Below are positions 20,010-31,608 of a DNA stretch of 64,000 bases, piece by piece; position 1 is the stretch's first letter, and every line of letters starts with the position of its first letter. Source of the stretch: Pachypanchax playfairii (taxonomy: Eukaryota > Chordata > Actinopteri > Cyprinodontiformes > Aplocheilidae). The notes beneath the pieces are model-generated. The model searched no databases. It was not told the DNA's origin and was given only the letters and a program-made list of their open reading frames with translations. The stretch lies in assembly GCA_006937955.1 (NCBI GenBank), contig SSNP01000106.1:1526566-1590565 (forward strand), given 5' to 3'. Position numbers and translations under genes: made by a program.

Positions 20010-20778
20010 AGGGACTTAAGGCAAGATTTGTGAAAAACTACACATGCATTTCCAGTTTATTCAATGCTAATGGGTCATGAAGCATTAAAAACCCAAAATA
20101 ACGAGGCCATCCGCATACATGTCTGTTGCCTTGGAAACGCTGTGTGCTACATAATGCGCTGCAGTTCGACGTCCGAATTTCCCGTGCAGTTGTAGGGATG
20201 TGACGTAAATTGACGCTGCATGCGCGTTGCCGACAGCTCTTGAACAGGAAGTACATGGCCGCCGTGGACTTGGATTCAAACACTGAAGGTATACTTATGG
20301 ATGTTTCTGCAGCCATCAAACGACCTGCATCCACTCTCACCCCCCAAAAAAGTGGCACCACGAAGGAAAAAAAGACTTCATCAGCGGCATCTCGTGAGTC
20401 TAAAAAAAATATGACCGAAGCCGGGCAGGCACCCGCATAAATATTGGATATGCATTCGGTTCATGGAGGGAACTTCAGCTGCATTTGGGAGTGAAAACGG
20501 ATGCTGACATGGCTCATTTCCTTGTGACCAGGTGAGAAAACATTATAGGTCGTGTTTAGAGCCTGATACAGTATGAAAATGATGAGATCAAATCAAATAA
20601 CAGAGTGGAGAGACCTGACGTGAAGTATGTTAGCCTCCCCGGTGCAGTGCTGTGAAGACGAACCGTCTGTAAAGTGTCTGTGCGCGCTCCCGTGCCGGCT
20701 TGGCTGGTGGCTGCAGTTAGCCACAGCGCCTGTCGCGGCAGCACTGAGTCAGATTTTGTAAAGCTGCCTTAAGTTCCT
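20010..20778 (+). mobile_element. MITE-B (TTAA-flanked) carrying an exon-like frame
   Basis: TTAA at 20006-20009 then AGGGACTTAAGGCA; the far end TGCCTTAAGTTCCT is followed by TTAA at 20779-20782. The 14-bp termini differ at one position. It lies wholly inside the hAT-like element, giving a third nesting level. Confidence 0.88.
20255..20531 (+). pseudogene. Captured first exon-like frame in MITE-B
   Basis: An ATG in a favourable context (TACATGG, 20255) opens a 62-codon frame with an acidic start and a Lys/Ser/Thr-rich part. At an A8 run (20402-20409) one missing A appears to shift the frame; downstream the +1 frame reads TRINIGYAFGSWRELQLH and FLVTR and ends exactly at a consensus donor, CAG|GTGAGA, at 20532. 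RINIG..F..WREL resembles a recurrent motif of multi-copy fish proteins that I cannot name securely. It looks like the 5' exon of a gene carried by the MITE. Function unknown. Confidence 0.45.
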
Positions 20779-22041
20779 TTAAAAAGAACTAGCTCAAAGT
20801 TCAGTTCACACAGATGAAAATGAACTAGTTCATGTTCATAGTTCATTTTTTTGAAAAATGAGCCAAGTTCACATATCTAAAAATGAACTAGTTCACGTTC
20901 ATTTGTTACATTTTGTTAGTGCTCAATAAAACCTCTTCTTAACTATCCATCACAAATCAGTGCCACTCCAAAACTAAACAAAATTCTTGAACCAATAAAG
21001 AATCAAGAGACTAGAGATAATTCTTACATCCAGGAGAAAAATAATGTTCAGATAGAGAATAGATTTTACCCCTGAAATAAAGTGTGATCATAACATGTAG
21101 AAAATGGAAAATACAAGGTGCAGTCAAGGTATGTTTAATGAAACCTTTATTTAACCAGCATGAACCAAATTATGCAGGACTTGAGGATTGCTTTAACTCT
21201 ATGTGGCGTTTCAAATTTGAGCTCGATGTGGCTGACGTACTTACTTGCTTGTTAAGTCCCGGTGGGCACAGTTTGCTCAAAAATGTTTTTTCCGTCTGAG
21301 TCTTGCTCTGTTTGTACATAAAACTCTCCCAAGTGCTCTGCAAAACTGGCTTCAGCAATGCCTGTAGCTGAGTCTGGATCGCGGGAACTAGCAGCACTAG
21401 CTATGCTGGACCGTCATGGTGGTTGCCGTAAACAGTGTCGTAAAACCTGACTTTTCAAATGAGCGTGTACGTGAACTGCGTGTGCCACTCATTCTTGCCA
21501 AAATGAGCTCCGCTCTCTTTCACGTTCATGGTATGAAAACTGATTCGTTCAGTTCACAGTTCACCGTAAATATGAACGTGTTCATTGAACGCGTTCATGC
21601 ACAACACTGACGGCCTGTATCTGTTTCATCACAACTCCTTTGTTCTTTAGTATTCGGCAGCTCCCGCAGTTAAAGCCACGCCTAGCATGCGACTCACCAA
21701 AAAGCTGTAGCATAAGACGTAGCAAACAGGAAGACATGACATCTGACATTGCCATGCGCAGCGCTGCAGGAAACAGAATACCTTGCTCTGATAGGGTAGT
21801 TTGTTAGCCAGTCTGAGTCCAGCAAATCAGAATAATGAATATGAACAAGCTGCTGCTCGAAGCAGCCGAAGCTGCCTGACGGAAGGAGCCCGAACCACCT
21901 GAATTTTAATGCAGACAGATTGAAAGGTCTGTTAATAAGTGTTTTCTGATGTTTTTTTAGATATAAAATGTTTCATATTACTGGTTAATACTTGAGAAAT
22001 AACCACAAAGTCCTGAAATTTGTATGAAATGGCCTCTTTAA

Positions 22042-22888
22042 ATACCCTGGAGCCAACTACACAAAATGGTCTCCACTGGAACATAGCATTGTTACAAGTG
22101 AGATTAAACTTTAACAGAGACTGAGGATCCTAATACTCTAAAACACAGTATCAAAAGGTATCCAATACACAGTCCTCTAAAAAGATACAAAAATTAAATT
22201 CTACAAAACTTTAAGATAAAAGGTTGAATTTCCAGTACTCCTCATCTGGACTCTGACCTCATCAAACAGGAACCTATAAATACAGGAAGTGAAGCAGCAT
22301 TTCCTCCTTTTGCTTCTGGAACACAGGTAAGTAAGTTAAGAGCTCAAACATTATACAAATACACCAAACAAAGAAATAAAATGTTGTTAACCAAACTTGT
22401 CTATTGATTTAAACCAAGATGTTACACAGAATCTGTAAAAGTTCAAAGTATAAACAATGTTTGCAAATTACAGAAACCAAAGTAAGGTGTGGCTAAATCT
22501 TAAAACAGAATGTTAACACCACAATACTCTGGGGCAAATGGAGTTCTCACCCACTTTGTCACAGGGGGGTAAAGGGGGTCTGTGCCATCACCTTAGGAAT
22601 AGATCAGGAGTTGCTATATTTAGATCCATAAATGTGCGGAATGATATTTACAGAGCACGAATAACGTTAAGCACGCACGCACCATCTCTCAAGCTCATAA
22701 ATATAACACTGTTCCTCAGAATGAAATAATCTAATTCTGGATAATTTGCCACAACGTTTGTTATGACGCCCAAATAGTCACACACTACTTGAACATGAAT
22801 GCAACTGTCTGCGGTTCCTGTACAGAAGCTTTCTGTCCAAGGGGAGGACAAGTCGCACATGCATGCAGCCTATTGCAATAATGTAATG
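22042..22888. other. Unassigned stretch
   Basis: Near 22278 a TATAAATA box is followed 46 bases later by ACAGGTAAGTAAG, a strong splice-donor match, on the + strand, so a promoter plus first exon is possible. The left flank of this region continues from before MITE-A copy 2. No coding frame I can support. Confidence 0.35.
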
Positions 22889-22985
22889 CAGTGTTTCCCA
22901 ACCCTGGTCCTCAAGGCACAATGTCCTGCATGTTTTAGATGTTTCCCTGCTCCAACACAGCTGAGTTAAATGAGCAAATTACAAG
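22889..22985 (+). mobile_element. hAT-like MITE, left end only
   Basis: CAGTGTTTCCCAACCCTGG with TCCTCAAGGCAC downstream is a terminus of a common fish hAT MITE type. No matching right end or 8-bp duplication was found. Confidence 0.5.
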
Positions 22986-23073
22986 ACAAGTTGTTTGTCA
23001 TGTTGACATTGTTAATGATTTTAAACCTTTGTGCTGGAATTATCCTTGTAATTGGATTGTTTGTATTTTGCAG

Positions 23074-23282
23074 CAGGAAGATGAGCCAGACATTGCTGAC
23101 ACTCCTGTGGGTTTCCTTATTGTCACTCACCACATGACCCATTTCAGCCCCAAGAACATTTCTGTTGCCGTTGAAGCTGAAATGATTGTGAGTGATCTCC
23201 CGAGGTTAACTGATGATAAATTAGGGTGTGAGATTTTAATTTATTTTCTTCATGACACTTTTAGAGATCTGAGATACAGGTA
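23074..23282 (+). pseudogene. Exon relic of a multi-copy fish protein family
   Basis: A pyrimidine tract and TTTTGCAG acceptor (ending 23073) lead into an open frame with ADTPVGFLIV, HFSPKNISVAVE and EMIVSDLPRL, the C-terminal-exon pattern of a repetitive fish protein family related to the multi-exon relic at 60066-63624. After SDLPRLTD (about 23211) it no longer looks like the family and ends at a stop at 23281-23283. Assignment rests on remembered family patterns only. Confidence 0.4.
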
Positions 23283-23459
23283 ACTGCTTTTATGTTTTTT
23301 CATTAGTAAAATGTTAAGAAATGAAAATGCTTTTTACTGTTTCTAAAGCCCTGAATATCCCACCAGTTTTATGTTTGAAAAATGTTTCAGTGTCAGTCAG
23401 ATCACTGGATTTACATTGTAAAGTTGTTACGTGGATCTTATTGATACAGATGTTTGAAA

Positions 23460-23515
23460 TTAAATGAATGAAATGAAATGAAAAATACTTTATTTATCTC
23501 AGAAGGGAAATTCCA
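23460..23515 (-). mobile_element. LINE 3' tail fragment
   Basis: GAAATGAAATGAAA followed by ATACTTTATTTATCTCAGAA and GGGAAATT on the + strand is the inverse of the TTTCCC(T/C)..GGG..AATAAAGTA tail seen at the ends of the deleted LINE copies. Confidence 0.55.
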
Positions 23516-23712
23516 CGTTGTAGTAGTTTTTTTTTTTTTTTGTCCAACAATAAAAACAATAATGAAGACAATAATATAATAATAACGATCAATTTCAATT
23601 CAGTTTCAAGTTTGTTTTACAATAAAAACAATTTGAACTGTAACATTGAAGTTTTGTTTGTATTTGTGTACAAGTGTGTGTGTAAATTTTAAGTTGAGCA
23701 GTAGATTGTTAA

Positions 23713-24288
23713 AAGTGGCCATTCCATTAAAAACATTTTTTTCCGAGGTTTCTGTTGAATATGTTAGCTCCACAGGTGTTCTTACCTTCATTGTGAGTGT
23801 GAAAACAGGTCAACAACTTCTCTTTCAGTTTTTATCTCTCAAACTACGCAGGTGGTGATAAAACCTGTGTTCTCCTGAGTTCAAACGGCTTGTATATGTT
23901 TTGTTTCTACACCTTTGCTCATTAGTATTCAGCAGCTCCCTCATTTAAAACCATGCCTAGCATGCTGCTGGCTAAAAGCTGTAGCATAAGACATAGCAAA
24001 CAGGAAGAGAGAACATCTGCTGTTGCCATGTGCAGTGGGGCATGAAACTGTGTACCTTGCTCTCATAGGCTAGTTTGTTAGTCAATCTGAGTCCAGCAAA
24101 TTTGAATAATGAATATTAATGAGCTGCTGCCCGAAGACTGACAAAACCAGATGAATTTTGACGCAGACAGATTGAAAGGTCTGTTAATCAGTGTTTCCTA
24201 ATGTTTTTTAGATTTGAAATGTTTCATATTACAGGTTGATACTTAAGAAATAACATCAAAGTCATGGATTTTTTGTGAAAGGGCCTCT
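23713..24288 (+). mobile_element. MITE-A copy 3 (576 bp)
   Basis: TTAA at 23709-23712 then AAGTGGCCATTCCA; the far end GGGCCTCT is followed by TTAA at 24289-24292. Same orientation and layout as copy 2 and uninterrupted. Confidence 0.88.
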
Positions 24289-24400
24289 TTAATTTATTGT
24301 GTTTGAGTTTAATGTGGTTACATTTGAGTAGATTTTCAGTATTAAATAGGTTGTGCACAAGTAAATTCATTGAGTTTATGATTTAGTCAGTGGAATTTAA

Positions 24401-24880
24401 AGCAGTACTAAATAACTTTTCCGCAACCATGTCTCAGACGGAGAGCCGGTGTTCTGTTGAAATATGCTACCTGTTGAGGTGTGCTGCAGATTCTTTTTGC
24501 ACATGTGCCGTTCCACAGTCTTAACTTCAGTAAACAGATATATCATTTATTTTTTGTTTCTATATTTTTCCATAAATATATTTTACTTATTAAATAAATG
24601 CTCCCAGGACAAGAACATAGTGATATGATGCTATTTTTACTTTCTTTGCATTGTCAGAGTGACATGCAAATGTTTGGACCCATCCAGAGGAGAGAGTTAC
24701 AATGGCCGACAAGGACCCAGAGGGCTTTTTATATGGAAAATATCAGGGAAAGATCATAAAAATATGCTTTAATAATTAACAGGGCACACTCGCCATAAAC
24801 AAGAATACTGTATAAACTTCCAATGACATTTCGTTATGAAATAAGTTGTCAATCCGCACTATGGTGGCATTTTTTAAATG
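24401..24880 (+). mobile_element. MITE-F copy 2, truncated
   Basis: TTAA at 24397-24400 then AGCAGTACTAAATAAC. 24712-24880 matches 5417-5560, and it shows the unbroken target into which G1 inserted (TTACAATGGCC). The right end is replaced by the next LTR-like repeat. Confidence 0.75.
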
Positions 24881-25195
24881 AACTCAAAAGGAGCTTAGTT
24901 ATGAGCTGAGGCACAGCTGATCAAGAGAAGGAGGAGAACAAGCAGGAAGGCACAAGGATAACAGGAAGCACAGACAATATCAAACTAAAAGCAGAACAGG
25001 AAGTACAAAGGCTGTCAAAATAAAAGCAGAACAGGAAACTACAACGCGACAAAGGAGCTGAATAAGAGACAAAGAGGGAGAGGACAAATAAAGCCCCCAA
25101 AATAACCCCATAACCAAACCCAGGAGAGAAAAATAAAACCACAGTAGAACAAAAATATTCCAAATGAACCAAAAAACCTTGAGACCCAACACAGA
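24881..25195 (-). repeat. LTR-like repeat C (fragment)
   Basis: On the minus strand it begins GTTGGGTCTC and has GGTTTTATTTTTC, TTTTATTTTGAC and repeated CTTCCTG blocks as in repeats A, B and D. Boundaries are approximate; no target duplication seen. Confidence 0.45.
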
Positions 25196-25923
25196 GGATA
25201 TGTTTGCTTTGTGTTGTTCCCTCCTAATGATGATGATATAGTAATGATAAGATTCCATATTAGATTTTTTTATGGAATGTGTGTTGTTGTTTTTTAGCCT
25301 GGTTATATGTGCCCCTTTTTGAATTTTGAGCACTGGCTCATTCAAAGGTCTCTGCACGGCCCTGCCATCCTGTGTAATGTTGCTGACAGATCAAGGGGCG
25401 GCTGTATATAAATAAATAATAAATAAATATACAGGACATTTACCATTTACCATAGCATGCTTGGGAATCAGTCTACAAGGGATCTTTGGACCTTCACCTC
25501 CAATATCCTCAACATAAGAGGGAATCTGTTCAGATTTAGTGTTAGAGATTAAAACTGGGATCATTTTTGTACATAACAAAAAGTAACCATCCCTATCCAT
25601 GGCCTTAGCTTGTGCTGCATCTGACATCAACAGATTTCATGGAACAAATTTTGCCTCAAGCTGTTCTGCAGCACAGTCTCACACCTCTGAGAGCTTCATT
25701 CGGCTGCAGCTGTAACATACTGTTGACCCCACTCTCATTCTCCCCACCTACTCTCTCAGTACTCTATATGTTCTGACTGCTTCCATCCAAGTGTCTCAGA
25801 ATGAGTCAATGATGATGGATCATTTTTCTGCCAAAAAATATTTCAAGCTCCACATCAGAGGAAGTATATCATCCTCTCTTGTGTGGGTGGAGAAGGTGAG
25901 AGAGAAACAGGAACTGCGATATG

Positions 25924-25962
25924 GATGGGATGGGATGGGATGGGATGGGATGGGATGGATGG
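25924..25962 (+). repeat. (GATGG)n tandem repeat
   Basis: About seven copies of GATGG/GGATG in a row. Confidence 0.9.
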
Positions 25963-26246
25963 AATGGATCCAAGTTGGTGCAGAAGCCATACAATCCTTT
26001 GATGACTCAGGCCCTTAGTTTTTAAAACATTAACTCAAATGCAATATAATTGGTCAATATGGCCATAGTTATTTAAATAATTACTGGGAAATCAGTTTAT
26101 TTGTACCTATTCAAATTGCATGTATTTAAATTATTTTAGAAAGTGACTCTCAATTTGTGAGTTCTTTCATCTTCTAAGGTAATTCACAAATATAAAGTAT
26201 GGTCAAAAAATTCTATTTGTCTATGTATGTAAATGTCAGATGATGA

Positions 26247-26337
26247 TAATAAAATAGTAATAAAAATAATAATAATAATAAATAATAATAAAATAATAAA
26301 TAAAATAAAATAATAATAATAATAATAATAATAATAG
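26247..26337 (+). repeat. (AAT)n tandem repeat, imperfect
   Basis: AAT units interrupted by AAAT and AAAAT variants over about 90 bp. Confidence 0.9.
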
Positions 26338-27702
26338 GGAGCCATAACTTAAATACCAGGAATTAAAATATTTATTCTATTGAAATGTACTTTTTCTTCT
26401 GCAATCAAGACTGATGTTCCAATCAGACTTGAACTAGGTATGCATATTAACTATGATGAAAAAAATGCCTAAAATACAACAAAATGCCTTACTGAACCTG
26501 TATGGCATTGTGACAGCAAGAAATTCACATTGAGCCCCAGAAGAACAATTGGCTGATCCTCATTATGAATAGCAGCCTCATTATATGTCCCCAGGCCTCT
26601 GGACACTTTTCCAGATGGGGTAATACAAGGTAACGGGACTGGACTTCATTTTAATGGTTGTACTGCTGTCCACTCTAACTAAACTAAACTAAACTAAAGA
26701 AAGAAAAAAGAAACACTAAATGATTTATGAGAGTACAAGGACCCCAACCAATAAAACCAAAATAAAATTCTAGTTGAAATATACTTATACATTTTTTCTT
26801 TAGTGTAGGGATGAGTGGACAAGTCCCCATAGAAATAATGATCATTATCTTTAACTGATAGGCCATTAGGGGAAAAGTGAGCAAGGTAGTGTGGCATGAA
26901 CATCATTCCATTAGTCTATTGGCATGCAGGAGCAGCACCTTTGCTGAACACACACTTGTTCTGTTTCATATAAGTGAGTTTGATCAAGTGATTTCTCTTT
27001 TCTACCTCACGTTGTGAAATTAATAATTAATGTGTTCTGCTCTTCAGATTTACTTATCAATTTTAGAGCATACAGCATCTAGAAAGGGTTCTTGCTGCCA
27101 GGCTTTACCCTTGAGAACACAGCCAGCCTTGTGGAAAGTAATGCAAAAAACTCAGCAGTAATGTCCCTGAAATGACTTCATACAAATAAAAGTTACAACT
27201 ATCACAGTAGAATGGATGTTGTTTCAGAAAATCCAAATGAAGGATGAACTGGTAATTATGTCTAAACATGCTTTAATAACTGCATATTGCCTGGAGGAAT
27301 ACAATGCTCAGAGATTTGGGGCCTAGAGAAAAAAAAGAGATGAAAAGATTTAAGAAAAAATTAAGAAGGTTATTCAGTCACAGTACATAAATATTCACTT
27401 TCATAGTTGGTTTGGGGCAGAATGTGCATATGTAAATGTAGTTGAAATCATACCAATTCCCTTGGTTATGTGAAAAAGACCCTCTGAACTTTTTCTTTGT
27501 TTTTTTACATAGACACTCACTACCTGACCTATAGAAATGTATTGCAGTTTGCCACTTAAACCTTATTTGAACCAAATCTCCTGCTGGAAGACTTTTTACA
27601 TTTAAATTCAATATTACTGCTTTGTAAAATTGTATTGTAAATGTTGCAGAAGAATGATAGTCAAAATGCAAAAGCCTACAGTGTATACAAAGCTGTGTTA
27701 TA

Positions 27703-28951
27703 CACTATATTACCACAAGTATTCGCTCACCTGCCTTTACTCATACTATGAACTGAAGTGCCATCCCATTCCTAACCCATAGAGTTCAATATGATGTCGG
27801 TCCACCTTTTGCAGCTATTACAGCTTCAACTCTTCTGGGAAGGCTGTCCACAAGGTTGAGGAGAGTGTTTATTGGGATTTTTGACCATTCTTCCAAAAGT
27901 GCATTAGTGTGGTCACACACTGATGTTGGTCGAGAAGGCCTGGCTCTCAGTCTCCGCTCCAATTCATCCCAAAGGTCTTCTATCGGGTTCAGGTCAGGAC
28001 TCTGTGCAGGCCAGTTAAGTTCATCCACACCAGACTCCGTCATCCATGTCTTTATGGACCTTGCTTTGTGCACTGGTGCACTGTCATGTTGGAAGAGGAA
28101 GGGGCCCGCTCCAAACTGTTCCCACAAGGTTGGGAGCATGGAATTGTCCAAAATGCTTTGGCATCCTGAAGCATTCAAAGTTCCTTTCACTGGAACTAAG
28201 AGGCCAAGCCCAGCTCCTGAAAAACAACCCCACACCATAATTCCTCCTCCACCAAATTTCACAGTCGGCACAATGCAGTCTGAAATGTACCGTTCTCCTG
28301 GCAACCTCCAAACCCAGACTCGTCCATCAGATTGCCAAATGGAAAAGCATGATTCATCACTCCAGAGAACGTGTCTCCACTGCTCTAGAGGCTAGTGGCA
28401 ATGTGCTTTACACCATTGCATCTGACGCTTTGCATTGCACTTGGTGATGTGTGGCTTGGCTGCAGCTGCTCGGCCATGGAAACCCATTCCATGAAGCTCT
28501 CTGCGTACTGTACTTGGACCAATCTGAAGGTCACATGAAGTTTGTAGCTCTGTAGCAATTGACTTTGCAGAAAGTCGCCGACCTCTTTGCACTATGCGCT
28601 TCAGCATCCGCTGACCCCTCTCCGTCACTTTACGTGGCCTACCACTTCGTGGCTGAGTTGCTGTTGTTCCTAAATGCTTCCATTTTGTTATAATAGAGCT
28701 GACAGTTGACTGTGAAATATTTAGGAGCGAGGAAATTTCACGACTGGATTGTTCCACAGGTGGCATCCTATGACAGTTCCACGCTGGAATTCACTGAGCT
28801 CCTGAGAGCGGCCCATTCTTTCACAAATGTCTTGCTTCACAGTCTGCGTGCCTGAGTGCTTTACTTTATACACCTGTGGCCAGGCCAAGTGATTAGGACA
28901 CCTGATTCTGATCATTTGAATGGGTGAGCGAATACTTTTGGTAATATAGTG
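27703..28951 (-). mobile_element. Tc1-B: second Tc1/mariner element (1249 bp)
   Basis: TA at 27701-27702 and 28952-28953 flank inverted ends starting CACTATATTACC; the two ends share GTATTCGCTCACC. The short inverted repeats and length differ from Tc1-A, so this is a separate family. It holds one broken transposase gene. Confidence 0.92.
27786..28816 (-). pseudogene. Tc1-B transposase (frameshift and stop)
   Basis: The ATG (complement of 28814-28816) opens MGRSQELSEFQRGTV; the frame shifts near 28745-28755, before REISSLLNIS. It then runs through the helix-turn-helix and GRPRK linker (SGRPRKVTERG) to an in-frame TAG at 28392-28394, after KAHCH, where the family probably has Trp. The DDE domain follows in the same frame: WSDES, FGGGGIMVWGCFS, FQHDSAPVH, NPIEDLW, ending at GGPTSY and a stop at 27786. 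All three catalytic residues survive, but the two breaks prevent a full product. Confidence 0.9.
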
Positions 28952-28953
28952 TA

Positions 28954-29895
28954 TATATTTTTTTGTCAGGTGGGTAAACTGAGCATTAACCTGGCTCTGC
29001 CAGATCATTGTGTAGCACCGTGTCAACACACAATGATCTGGAACCGCTCGGTCTGAAAGTATCTGAAATAGGGAGGGCCATCTTGATTTGCCTTTAGCCA
29101 ATCACAGTAAATCAACCTCATACAAATCCAGTAGGGAGAAAAGCACACACATTGTTACCACCAAGAAATGCACAACACATCTTTACCATCAAGAAATGCA
29201 CAAAATGCTCACCTTTGCTCATTTTTCAACCAAGAAATCGACAAAAGAGATTCATTAGCTGCTTTTATATGTACATCCACCGGCGCAGCCATGTTTGTTT
29301 TTCTTTGTCTGCCTGGGCACTTGCTGACAATCATACCTGAACACCCGCCCCAAAGCACAATGCTAAAACATGACTGGTCTGAACAATTTTTGACCGAGGA
29401 AGATGGTTTAGTTTGAGCGGTTCACGATGGATTTTTGTGGGTTTGGCAAACTCCAAATCTCTTGAGAATCCCTCTTGCAGCGCAAGGTTAGCTGAGTGTG
29501 TGTTGTTTCTCGTTGTTGTTCACCTGTTCCACCTGTGCACTACTCAGTGTCATGTCCAGTATTTGCGACTGTGTGTTGTGTGTCAGGTGAGTTCTCTTTG
29601 CAGGGTGACATCTATTCTGGAGAGTGATGCTGGAGTTTCCGAGTATTTTTGATATTTATTTTTCTGAGTGATATTTTTCCTGTGTTTCCGAGTAACCCTG
29701 TTTTCTTCTCAGACCACCTGCATTCCTGATCCTCCAGTCCTCCTGAGTCTCCTTGTGCTCCCTTGTGAACCTGATCCCAAGTCTCCAAGTTTCTGTATGC
29801 TCAAGAAGAGCTGGGGCAGCTACGTGAGCTCTTTGCCATGGACTGAATCGATGACTGACCTATAAACAGGTAGGAAACTACTTTTATCAGAGTCA
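28954..29895. other. Unassigned stretch with a perfect short hairpin
   Basis: Several small frames at 29152-29865 show no recognisable domain. The only clear structure is the hairpin at 29000-29041. Confidence 0.4.
29000..29041. repeat. Perfect 14-bp inverted repeat
   Basis: CCAGATCATTGTGT and ACACAATGATCTGG form perfect arms around a 14-base loop. It could be the core of a small MITE or a fold-back. No flanking duplication found. Confidence 0.8.
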
Positions 29896-30025
29896 GTAAC
29901 TAAGTTTACATGGGCACATTTAATTGGAATAAACGCCCAATCAGAACAAAAATACGTCATGTAAACATGTCAATCAGAATATTTTGATCCAATGCAGCCT
30001 AATCAGAATGAAATTTAGATGAGTG
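29896..30025 (-). mobile_element. MITE-G end fragment
   Basis: AAGTTTACATGGGCACATTTAAT followed by GGAATAAACGCCCAATC is the inverse of the right end of the complete copy at 35851-36555. The remainder of the unit is not recognisable to the right. Confidence 0.6.
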
Positions 30026-30900
30026 GTATCCGGGGGGGTCTTCTGCTGTTGTAGCCCATCCACCTCAAGGTTGTGCGTGTTGTGGCTTCACAAATGCTTT
30101 GCTGCATTCCTCGGTTGTAATGAGTGGTTATTTCAGTCAAATTTGCTCTTCTATCAGCTCAAATCAGTCGGCCCATTCGCCTCTGCCCAGAAACTGACCA
30201 ATCAGAGGACAGGGTACGTAAGCCACAGGCCCCACCTCTAAAGTACCAAAAGTGTGATTTCAAGTGAGAGCAGTGTGAAAGGAGTGTGCGAGAATAAGCG
30301 GTCATGACTTCTGACACAAATTAGACGCCATGCATAAGTGTTCTGCACTAGGACGGAGTATGTCAGCCACTCCAAAGGGCCAAAAGTCTGATTTCAAGCA
30401 GCACAAATTGTGCAACTAAGTGCATTTAAGAGTCAAGTGCATGCTTGTCACTGCCATGTGCTCCTTGGTTCACATGTGCACGCTCTTGTGTGCTTGTGGA
30501 GACTGTTTGCATGCTCCCAGTATAGAAATGATCTCTTGCCATTAATGATTTTAATCTCAAGTAACAATTCCCTGATGCGAATCACTTTTATTCGCTCAGT
30601 GTTCAGTGCGTGCAAATAGAATGCGTTCATGACTTTTGACCGTCTAAGACGTTTATTGCTATTAATCATGATCATAAGGTGAATTATATGAAACTCTAAG
30701 GGCCTGATTTATCAATAATCCAAGTAAAGATCCGAAAATTGTGTGCAGCAAAAATTTTGCGCTAAGGGTGTGTTCCTGATTTGCATGTGATCTTCTAAGA
30801 TTGATTGCACAATTGATAACAGGTGCAAACAGCAATATTTAAATGAGGAGTTTGTCAGTTCTATTCCCTCACCATGGAAGGATAGCAAGAAGGGGAGAAA
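30026..30900. other. Unassigned repeat-like sequence
   Basis: About 30045-30180 contains GTAATGAGTGGTTATTT and CAGTCGGCCCATTC, which I associate with a widely repeated fish sequence but cannot classify. No gene seen. Confidence 0.3.
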
Positions 30901-30929
30901 GGCTTCAAGTATTAATGGAAGGGGCAAAC

Positions 30930-31608
30930 CAAAAATATTGTTGAGCTAAAGCAAAGACATTTCATATTACCCAAAGGACTGCAATATGGGAGCGTATCTG
31001 CAAAAAGTCAGTGCAGTTTGCAAAATGAGGAAAAGGTCATGAAGAGATGGCAAGGTATCAGATGGAGAACCAAAGAAAAAGTTTCTCATAATAAAACCTC
31101 AGCAAATAAGTTGGGTGAGGGGCCTTTAGACAAGATTCCCCTAACGAAAATTGAGCAACAAGTGGAGTTCACTCTTTACAAGGAGCAGATAACCGGTATG
31201 GCACCCTGGAGCCATTACTGGAGCAAGGTACATGCACAAAATAAAACAAATCTTCTTAATGACAACTACGTAATTTTTATTGACAAAAAATAAAGTGGCT
31301 TTTGGCAACTTAAGGCACTGCATTTGTGATCCTAACACTAAAAAAAATGTCAGTTTTTATTTACAGTCCTGTCGCTAAATCAGTCTCAGGACACAACAGG
31401 TGTCCCAGCAGATCCTCAAAAAAGGACAGTGTATGAGGACATAGATGAAAAGTTGCAGCTGGAACAAATAAAACAGTCTGCAGCCCTTGAAGATGGTCTC
31501 TGAGCCATTACATATGAGGTGCTTGGAGCTTCTGCTGTGACAAAATTGCTGAAGCGAGGTACAAGGGCCACTGCAGCACTCACTCGGCAGCTGCTTTATC
31601 TGGGCTGA
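30930..31608 (+). pseudogene. Myb/SANT-like DNA-binding protein relic (Harbinger-type)
   Basis: Exon 1 contains WERICKK-like and RWQGIRWRTKEKV segments in shifted frames, then a frame to SHYWSK ending at an AAG|GTACAT donor (31228). Exon 2 follows a TTTATTTACAG acceptor (31366) with an acidic segment DIDEKLQLEQIKQ, an internal TGA, then EVLGASAVTKLL, ending at a TGA at 31606-31608. This two-part layout matches the Myb-like second protein of PIF/Harbinger transposons and related host proteins, which aids nuclear import and DNA binding of the transposase. Frameshifts and stops make it a relic. No Harbinger nuclease was found nearby. Confidence 0.55.

Larger units (their letters stand above)
19985..21609. 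mobile_element. Non-autonomous hAT-like element (1625 bp)
   Basis: CAGTGTTGTGC at the left and GCACAACACTG at the right are perfect 11-bp inverted ends, flanked by exact copies of ACGGCCTG (19977-19984 and 21610-21617), the 8-bp duplication typical of hAT. Sub-terminal regions are rich in short GTTCA/TGAAC repeats, e.g. GAACTAGTTCA at 20824 and 20886, likely transposase-binding sites. No transposase gene is present; the first part is filled by MITE-B. Confidence 0.92.
19819..22037 (+). mobile_element. MITE-A copy 2, split by a hAT-like element
   Basis: TTAA at 19815-19818 then AGAGGCCCTTTCA; the far end TGAAATGGCCTCT is followed by TTAA at 22038-22041. Without the nested 1625-bp element and its 8-bp duplication the unit is about 586 bp, the same as the other two copies. 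Confidence 0.9.
25196..27702. other. AT-rich spacer with two tandem repeats
   Basis: No gene I can support over about 2.5 kb. A 79-codon minus-strand frame at 25391-25630 has no recognisable motif. A short (TAAAC)n-like run occurs at 26678-26697. Confidence 0.5.

Noticed and set aside
24401..25195. Complete MITE-F copy
   Set aside because: The right terminus is missing; the sequence changes to an LTR-like repeat near 24880.
6212..26337. CRISPR-like arrays in the tandem repeats
   Set aside because: Repeats are plain microsatellites without unique spacers, and the DNA is eukaryotic.
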